A DNA stretch of 64,000 nt from Pseudoalteromonas sp. NC201 (GTDB taxonomy: Bacteria; Pseudomonadota; Gammaproteobacteria; Enterobacterales; Alteromonadaceae), in NCBI RefSeq assembly GCF_002850255.1, contig NZ_CP022522.1, forward strand, positions 1,735,125 through 1,799,124. Direction: 5' to 3'. Shown piece by piece: positions 1 to 8,239 of this stretch. Within the stretch, counting starts at the first letter, position 1, and the number at the start of each line of letters is the position of its first letter. The notes under the pieces are model-generated. The model was not told where the DNA came from. It saw only the letters and a list, made by a program, of their open reading frames with translations, and searched no databases. A program made the translations under genes and the position numbers.

Positions 1-1485
1 ATGAAAGAAATGAATAAACTGCCTGATGATCCTCAGCAGTTGAAGCAGATCATTGCTCAGCTTCAGGCGCGTAATAACTACCTCGAAGAACAATTCAGAC
101 TGGCCCAGCAAAAACGCTTCGGGGCCAGCAGTGAGTCGCACCCTGCACAAGCTGACTTGTTCAATGAAGCCGAAACGCTGGTTGAAGAAGCACCTGAGCA
201 AGACGTGGAAACCATCGAATATCAGCGCAAAAAGCCGACACGTCAGCCACTGCCAAAAGATCTGCCCCGCGAACGTGTTGTGCATGACATCGACAACAAA
301 CAATGTGACTGCTGTGGCGGTGAGCTGCACAAAATGGGCGAGGATGTGAGCGAAAAGCTGGAGTTTATCCCGGCCCAGGTCAAAGTCATCGAACATGTCA
401 GACCAAAATACAGCTGCCGGCACTGTGAAAAAACACAAACCCGGGTTGAGATAAAACAAGCCCCAGTCCCACCGAGCCCGGTCCCGAAAGGTATTGCCAC
501 GGCCAGTTTGCTGAGCCAGATCATCACCAGTAAATATCAGTATGGCTTACCGCTGTATCGGCAGGAAAGCCTGTTCAAACAATATGGTATCGCACTGAGC
601 AGGCAAACCATGGCGGATTGGGTGATCCGCTGCGCCAGTTTATTCAAGCCGCTCTATGACAGGCTGCACGAAGTGTTGCTACAGCAACCGGTACTGCACG
701 GCGATGAAACCACGGTTAAGGTGGTGAAAGAAGACAAACAGACCGGTTACATGTGGCTGTATTGCAGCGGCACGGACTCGCCTGTGGCAGAGGAAAGCAT
801 CCCCAATATTGCCCTGTTCGACTATCAGAATAGTCGTGCGGGTCGCTGTCCTGTGGCATTTTTACAGGGCTACAACGGCTATCTGCAAGTTGACGGCTAT
901 GCAGGCTATGAGCAAACGCAGGCGACACTGGTTGGTTGCTGGGCGCACGCAAGACGCAAGTTCAAAGAAACCGCAGATGCGCAGGCCAAGGGTAAAACTG
1001 GTAAAGCGAACTGGGCGCTCAACCATATTCAAAAGTTATATCGAGTTGAGACTGCAAACAAAACAGCAAGCGCAGAGGAGCGGCAGGCTGCACGGGTACA
1101 ACAAAGCGCACCGCTGCTGGCCCAGTTTAAAACCTGGTTAGATAAATCAGCACAAACGGTGGTACCAAAATCGAAGCTGGGCGAGGCCGTCCACTATACG
1201 CTAAGGCAGTGGCCGAAACTCATTCGCTACCTCGATGACGGACATCTAAAGATAGACAACAACCGGGCAGAGCGCGCTATCAAACCGTTCGTCATAGGGC
1301 GAAAGAACTGGCTGTTTAGCTTCACCACAAGTGGCGCTGAGAGTAGCGCAATCCTCTACAGCGTGATCGAAACAGCCAGAGCAAACGGCCACACCCCATT
1401 CGATTATGTGATGCATTGCTTAAACGAATTAGCCCAGCCACAGTACGATATCGACAGTTTACTGCCCTGGCATGTTAGCCTCTAG
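1..1485 (+). CDS. tnpC: IS66-family transposase (TnpC)
   Basis: This is the DDE transposase of an IS66 element, 494 residues, close to the usual TnpC length. In order it shows an N-terminal helical leucine-rich stretch (residues 1-45), a zinc-binding segment with CDCCGGEL (about 103-110) and a CRHCEK pair, then the catalytic core. The core carries HGDETT (first Asp), QVDGYAGY (second Asp) and the C-terminal DNNRAERAIKPFVIGRKNW block with the catalytic Glu, typical of the family. The start codon is the first base of the window and fits a family N-terminus, so the gene looks complete. It lies just outside the darobactin-like operon, on the opposite strand. Confidence 0.93.
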   Translation: MKEMNKLPDDPQQLKQIIAQLQARNNYLEEQFRLAQQKRFGASSESHPAQADLFNEAETLVEEAPEQDVETIEYQRKKPTRQPLPKDLPRERVVHDIDNKQCDCCGGELHKMGEDVSEKLEFIPAQVKVIEHVRPKYSCRHCEKTQTRVEIKQAPVPPSPVPKGIATASLLSQIITSKYQYGLPLYRQESLFKQYGIALSRQTMADWVIRCASLFKPLYDRLHEVLLQQPVLHGDETTVKVVKEDKQTGYMWLYCSGTDSPVAEESIPNIALFDYQNSRAGRCPVAFLQGYNGYLQVDGYAGYEQTQATLVGCWAHARRKFKETADAQAKGKTGKANWALNHIQKLYRVETANKTASAEERQAARVQQSAPLLAQFKTWLDKSAQTVVPKSKLGEAVHYTLRQWPKLIRYLDDGHLKIDNNRAERAIKPFVIGRKNWLFSFTTSGAESSAILYSVIETARANGHTPFDYVMHCLNELAQPQYDIDSLLPWHVSL

Positions 1486-1507
1486 GTGTAGTTAGCCGTA
1501 CGCTTAC
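1..1507 (+). mobile_element. IS66-family insertion sequence, right part
   Basis: The element consists of the transposase gene plus a right terminal inverted repeat. The last 20 bases (1488-1507), read on the minus strand, begin GTAAGCGTACGGC, which fits the GTAAGCG-type ends of IS66 elements. The next 8 bases (1508-1515, GTTTAATC) are where the usual 8-bp target duplication would lie. The left end and the tnpA/tnpB accessory genes are outside the window, so the duplication cannot be confirmed. Confidence 0.85.
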
Positions 1508-1616
1508 GTTTAATCGAGGGATGGATAACGAGAATTCCAATGTCGACATCTACTGGATGGATGCAAAGATAATTAATGAGTTAAAAACTAAAAATCTAAG
1601 TAAGGAAGCATTATGA
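1508..1616 (+). pseudogene. C-terminal remnant of a gene interrupted by the IS66 element
   Basis: An open frame runs directly out of the IS66 end and stops at 1614-1616. It encodes about 35 residues, including MDNENSNVDIYWMDAKIINE. There is no start signal of its own. The stop overlaps the next short ORF in an ATGA arrangement, typical of coupled genes in an operon. I read it as the 3' end of a gene cut by the insertion. I do not recognise the family. Confidence 0.45.
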
Positions 1617-1702
1617 GTCGACGTTATATTTTGTCTCTATTATTTATGCTAAGTGGCGTTCGCAAAAGTCATGATACTAAAGCAGTTGCAACAAGTAGCT
1701 AG
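1613..1702 (+). CDS. Very short ORF coupled to the IS-truncated gene
   Basis: This ORF has 29 codons, starting with the ATG that overlaps the preceding stop. The product begins MSRRYILSLLFMLSG, which resembles the start of a signal peptide, but it stops soon afterwards without a mature domain. It may be the remnant of a secreted protein or lipoprotein gene that decayed after the IS insertion, or a chance ORF. No ribosome-binding site stands out beyond GTAAGGAAG a few bases upstream. No function can be assigned. Confidence 0.25.
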   Translation: MSRRYILSLLFMLSGVRKSHDTKAVATSS

Positions 1703-1717
1703 TTTGGCAATCCTATC

Positions 1718-1758
1718 AACGCAAGTAAACTAACGGGAACTCCTAGCTTACTTGCGTT
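1718..1758. terminator. Inverted repeat at the 3' end of the dar-like operon
   Basis: A perfect 11-bp stem (AACGCAAGTAA, 1718-1728, with TTACTTGCGTT, 1748-1758) encloses a 19-nt loop and can be extended by three pairs past a mismatch. It lies between the IS remnant (plus strand) and the end of the minus-strand operon. No strong U-tract follows on either strand, so it may be a weak bidirectional terminator. Confidence 0.45.
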
Positions 1759-1766
1759 GTTAATAC

Positions 1767-3278
1767 TTACGCGAAATTAGATACAATTAGTTCCTTTATA
1801 CCATTGTCCAACTTGCTTAAATCTTCCCATTCACCATAGATATCTTCTAACATATGAACCTCATCGACTAGCTCACCATTTTTATACTTGCTGACTACAG
1901 GATGTAAAAAACCATGTTGAGAAAACTTGAGTTGCTCATCTTTATCACTTGGTATGCGGTAGCTAAATTCCAATCTAAAACCTGAAAATTGCTTAAACTG
2001 TTCCTCATTTTCGTAAACAAGTTTTGGGACGCTTTCAAAAAATTCAAAGCCACCATTTGGTTTCTTTGAATACAAATCATAAGCGTTCCCAAACAAAAAC
2101 CAAATTGTGGTTGCTGATTTTATACGCTCGCTGATCTCATTGTATAATTCCGAAGAAGAATCAAGTTGCTTTCTACTTTGCTGGGCTACAAGATTCAATT
2201 TCTTGATAATTATTTCAGATAATGACTCCGCGTTATGCCTAATTCCGTGTATAAAAGGAGTTGAGGAATCTTTGTAGTCATTGCATTGCATATTCGCTCC
2301 GCAAAAAAACAGATTCGGAATATTACTACTTTCCCATTTATGATTAAGCTTAGGAAACATGTTTTTTAAGCACAACTCAGGAAAAGTACTTGGTGCGTAG
2401 TGATCGAAGTTACACTTAAACCCTGTACAGTTTATGACGTAATCATAAGTGTTTTTTTCTGATTCTCCATCCTCTGAAAAAATCATATCTACCAAATACT
2501 GCCCAGAATCTAACTGTTCAATTGATGCAATTTTTCCGTTTAAGATCGCGTTTTGCTGTTTCAAGAAAAAAGTATCTAGAAACGCCTGATTCACTGAGCG
2601 TAAATGCCCGGGGTAGTGGCTGACCCAAGCAAAATTGAAATCATCTGGGCTTATTAAATGGGTGTTTGATGAGACTTCTAATAAGCTATCAGCTGTTTCA
2701 AATGCCGAGTTACCTTTCCCTAATATGAGTACTTTCTTATTTGTGAATTGAGCTACGTCGTTATTCATTTCTGTATAGGCTATAGAGTGCTCAATGCCTT
2801 TTATATTAGGAATGTTGAGTTCGCCGATCCCTGTGGCATCAACTAAGATCTCACTTACATATTCTTTACCGTTACCATCGACGACTGTAAATTGGTGGTC
2901 GTCTTTTGTAACCTTTGCAACGTGGGTTTCGTAATGAATAGGTAACTCGTATTTTGTCGCGAATTCACCAAGGTATTTCACAAGGTTGTCCGCACTCGGA
3001 TAGTAAGATTTATCAAAGTCTTTAAAAGAAAACTTATCGTCGCCATTTAGTAGTGAATTCCAGTCCCATCTAAGGTTCTTCTCTTTATTATCAAAGCCCG
3101 TGTTTACCTTATTTATCGATATCAATTTACGATGGACTGGATAAGTTTCAAAGAAGCTTCCTGCAACTTTTGCACGTTCCAAAACAATATGGGACACATT
3201 TACTTTGTTAAGATAATAGCTTAATTGTAAGCCCGCAGGTCCAGCACCAATGATGATGACTTTATAATTTAACTCCAT
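1767..3278 (-). CDS. FAD-dependent oxidoreductase, FOXRED2/flavin-monooxygenase-like
   Basis: A 503-residue flavoprotein. The N-terminal Rossmann motif VIIIGAGPAG (about 7-16) binds FAD. A second nucleotide-binding motif, ILGKGNSAFETAD (about 185-197), fits NAD(P)H. The stretch GSFFETYPVHRKLISINK is characteristic of FOXRED2-like proteins and related flavin monooxygenases. It lacks the WxWxIP motif of flavin tryptophan halogenases, so bromination is unlikely by this route. I chose the ATG at 3278 because AAGGAG sits 8 nt upstream; a GTG three codons earlier has no such spacing. It is the last gene of the dar-like operon, 2 nt from the exporter gene. A role in tailoring the peptide, or an unrelated metabolic role, cannot be told apart from sequence. 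Confidence 0.75.
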   Translation of the reverse strand: MELNYKVIIIGAGPAGLQLSYYLNKVNVSHIVLERAKVAGSFFETYPVHRKLISINKVNTGFDNKEKNLRWDWNSLLNGDDKFSFKDFDKSYYPSADNLVKYLGEFATKYELPIHYETHVAKVTKDDHQFTVVDGNGKEYVSEILVDATGIGELNIPNIKGIEHSIAYTEMNNDVAQFTNKKVLILGKGNSAFETADSLLEVSSNTHLISPDDFNFAWVSHYPGHLRSVNQAFLDTFFLKQQNAILNGKIASIEQLDSGQYLVDMIFSEDGESEKNTYDYVINCTGFKCNFDHYAPSTFPELCLKNMFPKLNHKWESSNIPNLFFCGANMQCNDYKDSSTPFIHGIRHNAESLSEIIIKKLNLVAQQSRKQLDSSSELYNEISERIKSATTIWFLFGNAYDLYSKKPNGGFEFFESVPKLVYENEEQFKQFSGFRLEFSYRIPSDKDEQLKFSQHGFLHPVVSKYKNGELVDEVHMLEDIYGEWEDLSKLDNGIKELIVSNFA

Positions 3279-3280
3279 TC

Positions 3281-5017
3281 TCAACACTCCTTTTGTAAGG
3301 TTTCGGGGTTTTTGCTTATTTTTCTAAAGTGTTCATTCTTTATTATATTTTGTGGCGTATCAGTAGCCACGATCTGCCCGCTATCAACTACGATAACCTG
3401 ATCTGAAAGGTAGATGCTATTTAGGTTATGTGTGATTATTAGTACAGTTTTATTTTTTGCTATTTCTTTTAAGTGACTATGAAGACCGGATTCAGTGGCG
3501 AGATCGAGAGAGTTTGTAGCTTCATCTAAAATGAGTATATCACTGTCTGAATATAGCGCTCTTGCTATCGCTAGTCTCTGTTTTTCTCCACCAGATAAAT
3601 TTGCGGCATTCAAGGTGACTTCGCTATTAAAGGTGAAGCCATTGCTTTGCATGACGACATCGAAGTTTGAGAGCTGAGACACTCGCTTGAGCTTTAACTC
3701 GTCGACATTATCAAAACTGAGTTGTAGAGTGATATTTTGCCAAAGTGGTCCACTGAAAAAGAAAGGATCTTGTTCGACCATCGTGACCTTTTGGTGAGTC
3801 GATTGTGAGTTTTTTTGATTCTGATGAATGAGAATTTCACCTAGATAGCTTTGATATAAACCCGCAATTAGCTTAATTAAAGTGCTTTTCCCGGAGCCTG
3901 ATCGGCCGATAATAGAGTAAACTTCATGCTCTTTAAATTTATGCGTTATAGCACATAATGATTCAGAATCTGCCTTTTGATATTTAAACGACAGGTCGGT
4001 TAATTCAATTTTATTGTGTGTTGACGTATCTTTGGTGGCGGAAGCTAGCCGTTCAGCGGGATCTTGATTTAGTAAACTATCTAAGCTGCTGACTGCGTTT
4101 CGAGCCTTCGTTGTAACGGAGTTTATGTCACTTATTGAGGCGAAAGAGTACGACATCAGTAATAATACCATAATGAACGCGACTAATTCTCCCGACGCCA
4201 TTGAACCTTCTATGACATTCAACCCGCCTACCCACAAAACAAAGATTACGCTAGAGAAACTGCCAAAAATGATTAATCCAGATACAATAGATTCTAAAGA
4301 ATGAAGTCTTTTAGTTGCATTGTAGACTTGACTCGCTCCCGATTCTATTTGTTCTCCCAGTAAAGTTTCCATTCTATGGATTTTTATTGATTGTATACCT
4401 GATAATGATTCAATGATTGTCGAGTTTAGATTAGCAACGGTTTCCCGTTTATGGGTGTTGGCCTCTGAAACTCGCTGGCTTACTTTAAAAATGATAAGAA
4501 TAACCAGCGGAACGGTGACTATTGAAAGCAAAGTCATATACAAACTGGTGGCTAATAAATAAATTAGGCCACACAATAAAGTGCCGGAAGCTTGAAAGAA
4601 AATGCTTAAAATAAAGTGGACGTAGGTGTTTATAGCTTTAACATCATAGTCGATATTAGAATAAAGCTTGGAAGGGGAAGTAACGTCAAATAACTCTTGT
4701 TGCTTATATAGCATTCTCCCCATTGCAAAGCTAAGTAGTTTATTGCTTAGCATTTCCTTTATATCAAATACGAGTTTTTGCCTCAAGCCATTCGAAAGCA
4801 CGAATGTAATTAATAAAAGCAAGATAAATGAGACAAAATAGTTTAAACGTTCTCTCGTGACTGACTCTTGAAACAGTAGCTCAACAGTATAGGCAATGCC
4901 AAATGAACTGATGACGACTAAAACATTAAGTACAGCCACAATGAATAGCGTAAAGTGCTGTTTCGCACATAGAGTTTTAAGTTTTTGAAAAACAATACCT
5001 TCTGGGATAAATATCAT
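3281..5017 (-). CDS. ABC transporter, fused permease and ATPase (MsbA-like exporter)
   Basis: A 578-residue type I ABC half-exporter in the inner membrane. It has hydrophobic segments at about 22-48, 60-75, 133-158, 162-180 and 245-295, followed by a nucleotide-binding domain. That domain has Walker A GRSGSGKST (371-379), the signature LSGGEKQ (474-480), Walker B ILILDE (494-499) and the switch His (530). It has no C39 peptidase domain, so it should not cleave a leader. It starts 3 nt after the radical SAM stop and is clearly in the same operon. The minimal darobactin cluster already has the tripartite DarBCD pump, so this is a second exporter, perhaps for self-protection or export of a modified product (inference). 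Confidence 0.85.
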   Translation of the reverse strand: MIFIPEGIVFQKLKTLCAKQHFTLFIVAVLNVLVVISSFGIAYTVELLFQESVTRERLNYFVSFILLLLITFVLSNGLRQKLVFDIKEMLSNKLLSFAMGRMLYKQQELFDVTSPSKLYSNIDYDVKAINTYVHFILSIFFQASGTLLCGLIYLLATSLYMTLLSIVTVPLVILIIFKVSQRVSEANTHKRETVANLNSTIIESLSGIQSIKIHRMETLLGEQIESGASQVYNATKRLHSLESIVSGLIIFGSFSSVIFVLWVGGLNVIEGSMASGELVAFIMVLLLMSYSFASISDINSVTTKARNAVSSLDSLLNQDPAERLASATKDTSTHNKIELTDLSFKYQKADSESLCAITHKFKEHEVYSIIGRSGSGKSTLIKLIAGLYQSYLGEILIHQNQKNSQSTHQKVTMVEQDPFFFSGPLWQNITLQLSFDNVDELKLKRVSQLSNFDVVMQSNGFTFNSEVTLNAANLSGGEKQRLAIARALYSDSDILILDEATNSLDLATESGLHSHLKEIAKNKTVLIITHNLNSIYLSDQVIVVDSGQIVATDTPQNIIKNEHFRKISKNPETLQKEC

Positions 5018-5020
5018 TCT

Positions 5021-6313
5021 TTATATTGACTCTTCGATAACTCTAAGTAATTTACCAGTTCCACAACATTTATCATTATAGTCTTCGACATGGCGAGCAT
5101 TTATCACTCTGTCATGCGGACAACCACCATTACAAATTGAGAACCATTCACACTCTCGCATACGATCCGTCGCGTCAATTTCTTCTTTTACAGATGCTTG
5201 ATTATGATTTGACTTTTCGAGCAGGGTGGCTAGATCTGAATTTAGAAGTGAGCCGTAAATACTGCCAATATCCCCAACATACTTATCACAAGGTGAAACA
5301 TCACCGTTTGGTTCGACAGTGATTATTTCTTGAGAGCAATTTCCTGCCCAATAACAAGCGGAAAGTTGCTTAGTTTTATCCGATAAAACATCGATAAAAT
5401 TTTCAAACATTCTGATTCTAACTTTGTCTTTGTAGTGCCCGTACCAAACACGATAAACGCAGCTTAAAAATTCAATGTATTCTTTGTAGCTAATGTAGGC
5501 ATTACCGATATCATCACCAGGCTTTGCTCGGTTATCTGGGACGATGTTCAGAAATTCTATGTCATTTAATTCAATTGAGTGTAAATAGCTTAAAAGTCGT
5601 TCAGGATCTAAGTTGTAAACATCTTTGTCGACGACTATTAAAGCACCGTAGGCTATACCATGATGCTTAAGCCGTCGAATTCCTTCAGCAACCTTAATGC
5701 TGGTTGGTCTTCCTCGGACGTCAAGTCTCCGAGTATCATTGATTTCTGGTACACCATCAAAGCTAATTCCCACGGACATGCCAATGCCTTTTAAGAAAGT
5801 GAGCCACTCATCCGATATATTAACTGCGTTTGATTGCATAGTATTGGTGATGAAGTGATCTGGGCGTCTAAATTGTTCTTGTAACCAAATCAACTTTTTG
5901 AAGAACAATGGTCTAAGAAGTGTTACTTCACCACCGTGCCAAACAAACTCCACTCGAGATACATTTGGGATTGCTAATATTCGTTTAACAATTGAAACGA
6001 GGTTTTCGAATTTTATAGATTGATTCGGTCCTTCTGCCCACGAATGGCAATATGTACAGCGTAAGTTGCATAGACGTGTAGCCTTGAGTACAACTACAAC
6101 TTTACTTGCTTTTAGTGGCTTTGCTTTGAAATCGCTTGCTTTTTCTTCTCTGAAAAGAGCTAATTCTTCATCGTCTAAAATATCATAGTCTTTGATCTCA
6201 CCAATAAGTTGAGATGCTAAGCGAGAGTACTGATAATCACTCACTTCTATGTCTACGGTTTCTTTACTGTTTTCTGCAGCATCAATAACTTTAATAGAAA
6301 TATCACCGAGCAT
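5021..6313 (-). CDS. darE: Radical SAM/SPASM peptide cyclase (DarE-like)
   Basis: A 430-residue radical SAM enzyme. The CxxxCxxC site for the [4Fe-4S]-SAM cluster is CNLRCTYC (C82, C86, C89). The C-terminal SPASM domain contributes cysteines at 320, 326, 342, 388, 394, 398 and 416/417, including CDKY and CNGGCPHD blocks typical of auxiliary clusters. In known darobactin systems DarE forms both the Trp1-Trp3 ether and the Trp3-Lys5 carbon-carbon crosslink. Because the precursor encoded upstream has the identical core, the same chemistry is expected. The start at 6313 has AAGGAAAA upstream, and darD ends only 12 nt before. Assignment to DarE rests on operon context plus motifs. Confidence 0.9.
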   Translation of the reverse strand: MLGDISIKVIDAAENSKETVDIEVSDYQYSRLASQLIGEIKDYDILDDEELALFREEKASDFKAKPLKASKVVVVLKATRLCNLRCTYCHSWAEGPNQSIKFENLVSIVKRILAIPNVSRVEFVWHGGEVTLLRPLFFKKLIWLQEQFRRPDHFITNTMQSNAVNISDEWLTFLKGIGMSVGISFDGVPEINDTRRLDVRGRPTSIKVAEGIRRLKHHGIAYGALIVVDKDVYNLDPERLLSYLHSIELNDIEFLNIVPDNRAKPGDDIGNAYISYKEYIEFLSCVYRVWYGHYKDKVRIRMFENFIDVLSDKTKQLSACYWAGNCSQEIITVEPNGDVSPCDKYVGDIGSIYGSLLNSDLATLLEKSNHNQASVKEEIDATDRMRECEWFSICNGGCPHDRVINARHVEDYNDKCCGTGKLLRVIEESI

Positions 6314-6325
6314 AATTTATTTTCC

Positions 6326-7000
6326 TTAATTAACTAATTCACCATCAACCATACTTACTCGCCTACCTGCAACACTTGCTGCAGCAGCGCTGTGCGTTAC
6401 CATTATGATTGTAGAAGCGCTTGTGTCATTTACTTCCAGCAGTATATCTAAGACCCGCTGGCCAGTTTTTTCATCCAGATTTCCCGTCGGTTCATCCGCA
6501 AGAATAATACTTGGTTTGCACGCCATTGTTCGGGCAATCGCAACCCGCTGTTGTTGACCGCCAGATAATTGACTAGGGTAATGATCTTTCCTCGCAATTA
6601 ATTCCATACGCTCTAATTCTTGCTCTGCCAGTCCTAGTCTATCTTTGTGTGGCACACCCCTAAATTTGAGTGGCAACATAATATTATCCAACACTGATAG
6701 ATCAGGGATTAAATTGAAAGACTGGAACACATACCCCAAATGTTCTCTTCTGTACTTTAATTTCTTTTTTTGAGATATCGCTGAAACATCAAAACCATTT
6801 AAATGTAAACTACCGGAGTCAATATTCGAGAATAATCCAATTGCGTTGAGTAATGTTGATTTTCCTGAACCTGACTTTCCTGTAATGGCAATAAATTCAC
6901 CTTTATCAACTTGTAGAGATACTTTATTTAAGGCAGTAGTTTTAATTTTATTTGTATAGAAGTGCTTACACACGCACTCAAGTTGAATGACGCTATTCAA
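6326..7000 (-). CDS. darD: ABC transporter ATP-binding protein (DarD-like, MacB/LolD type)
   Basis: A 224-residue ATPase subunit of the tripartite exporter, with Walker A GKSGSGKST (41-49), signature LSGGQQQ (145-151), Walker B SIILADE (164-170) and a LolD/MacB-type layout. The start appears to be TTG at 7000: a strong AAGGAGG (7010-7017, minus strand) lies 9 nt upstream inside the end of darC, and the gene overlaps darC by 8 nt. It should energise the FtsX-type permease encoded upstream and act with the HlyD-type adaptor. In known clusters DarBCD exports darobactin. Confidence 0.9.
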   Translation of the reverse strand: MNSVIQLECVCKHFYTNKIKTTALNKVSLQVDKGEFIAITGKSGSGKSTLLNAIGLFSNIDSGSLHLNGFDVSAISQKKKLKYRREHLGYVFQSFNLIPDLSVLDNIMLPLKFRGVPHKDRLGLAEQELERMELIARKDHYPSQLSGGQQQRVAIARTMACKPSIILADEPTGNLDEKTGQRVLDILLEVNDTSASTIIMVTHSAAAASVAGRRVSMVDGELVN

Positions 7001-8231
7001 TGTATAATTCCTCCTTATATTTTTTGTTCCAATCTAAAATTACGACGCTTTTACCTAACACCATAGGAGCATCAATCACTACTCGATCCCCAATCCTTTC
7101 CTTAATAAGGATAGGAGTCCTAATAGCCTTACTCTGTTTATCCGAGTGAAGATATACGAATGTGGTATCACCTTTTTGAAACGTTGCTTCGGCTGGAAGT
7201 GTAGGTAGGATATTCTTATCGCTATTGGCAAGTTCTATTTCGACAGATTGGCCGACTTTAATGTTACCTTGCCATTCATCGGTATTTGGCATCTCAAGGT
7301 TCATTTTGAACTTTCCCTGCTTAATTAATGGGAATATTTTTAATATCTTTAAGTTAATATTTTTATTGTCTATCTTGGCTGTAGCTCTTGTTTCTTTATT
7401 GATTCGCTCTAGATAAAATTCATTTAACTCTACTTCAATTAAGTATTCACCCACCATATCTAGGGAAGCAAATTCTTCTTTAGGCAATATCTGTTGTCCT
7501 GACTCGACATCAAAGCCAACAAGGTTGCCTGTGATAGGGGCCCTAATAAGAAGTTGCTGCTCGCTCTCCTGAAGCTTGAGTAGCAAACTATTTAGTATTT
7601 CCACCGTTTCACCAATCTGCTTTAGCTGATGTGTAATTTGATTATGTTGTGATTGGTAGTAATTAGTCAGAACACCTTGTTTCTCTTTCCATCGAGTCAG
7701 GTTACTTTTTACGTCTTCTACATCTGATTTTTGAGAAAGATTCTTTTCTAATAACCTGAGTTTTTGATCTAGTTCTCTTTCAAGTACATCTACGTTATAA
7801 AGGGCATCTTCTAATGACAGCTTTGAAGAGGTAAGCTCACGCCTCAAATTTAATCTCATATTTTCCAAATTACTAATCTGTTCTGATATTTGAGCCATTT
7901 TTTCTGTCAACTTTAATGTGTAGTCATAGTTTTCTAGCTCTAAAATAACATCTCCCTTTTCTACAAGTGTATGTTGCCGATTGATAAAGCTTTTTACTCT
8001 GCCGCCAATGTCAGAGGACAGCTTGATAGATTTCATCGGACGTATCGTACCTATAGATGTAATTGCTGAATGAGAGTTTGTTACGGCAATAATTTTTGCT
8101 TTTTCATATGGTATACTTGATATCGACTTGTTGCTGTGGAATAAAAGAAAGAAAAAGATGAATGTCATTAATAAGAAGAACGCTACTATCTTTTTACGCT
8201 TACCTTTAGGGTTTTCTATTATAGTGTCCAT
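6993..8231 (-). CDS. darC: HlyD-type periplasmic adaptor (DarC-like)
   Basis: A 412-residue membrane fusion protein. One N-terminal membrane segment (about 15-33, very Phe/Leu rich) anchors it to the inner membrane. Next come a biotinyl-lipoyl-like half (GRVKSFI, GDVILELENYDY, about 90-107), a long charged coiled-coil hairpin (about 105-215), the second lipoyl half (LLIRAPITGNLVGF) and a beta-barrel region. This is the MacA/HlyD layout that links an inner-membrane ABC transporter to an outer-membrane TolC-type channel, which is not encoded in the window. It starts 8 nt after darB stops and overlaps darD. Confidence 0.88.
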   Translation of the reverse strand: MDTIIENPKGKRKKIVAFFLLMTFIFFFLLFHSNKSISSIPYEKAKIIAVTNSHSAITSIGTIRPMKSIKLSSDIGGRVKSFINRQHTLVEKGDVILELENYDYTLKLTEKMAQISEQISNLENMRLNLRRELTSSKLSLEDALYNVDVLERELDQKLRLLEKNLSQKSDVEDVKSNLTRWKEKQGVLTNYYQSQHNQITHQLKQIGETVEILNSLLLKLQESEQQLLIRAPITGNLVGFDVESGQQILPKEEFASLDMVGEYLIEVELNEFYLERINKETRATAKIDNKNINLKILKIFPLIKQGKFKMNLEMPNTDEWQGNIKVGQSVEIELANSDKNILPTLPAEATFQKGDTTFVYLHSDKQSKAIRTPILIKERIGDRVVIDAPMVLGKSVVILDWNKKYKEELYIE

Positions 8232-8239
8232 TTAAATCT

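Noticed and set aside
1767..3278. Tryptophan halogenase in the dar operon
   Set aside because: The flavoenzyme has the FOXRED2-like motifs and no WxWxIP signature.
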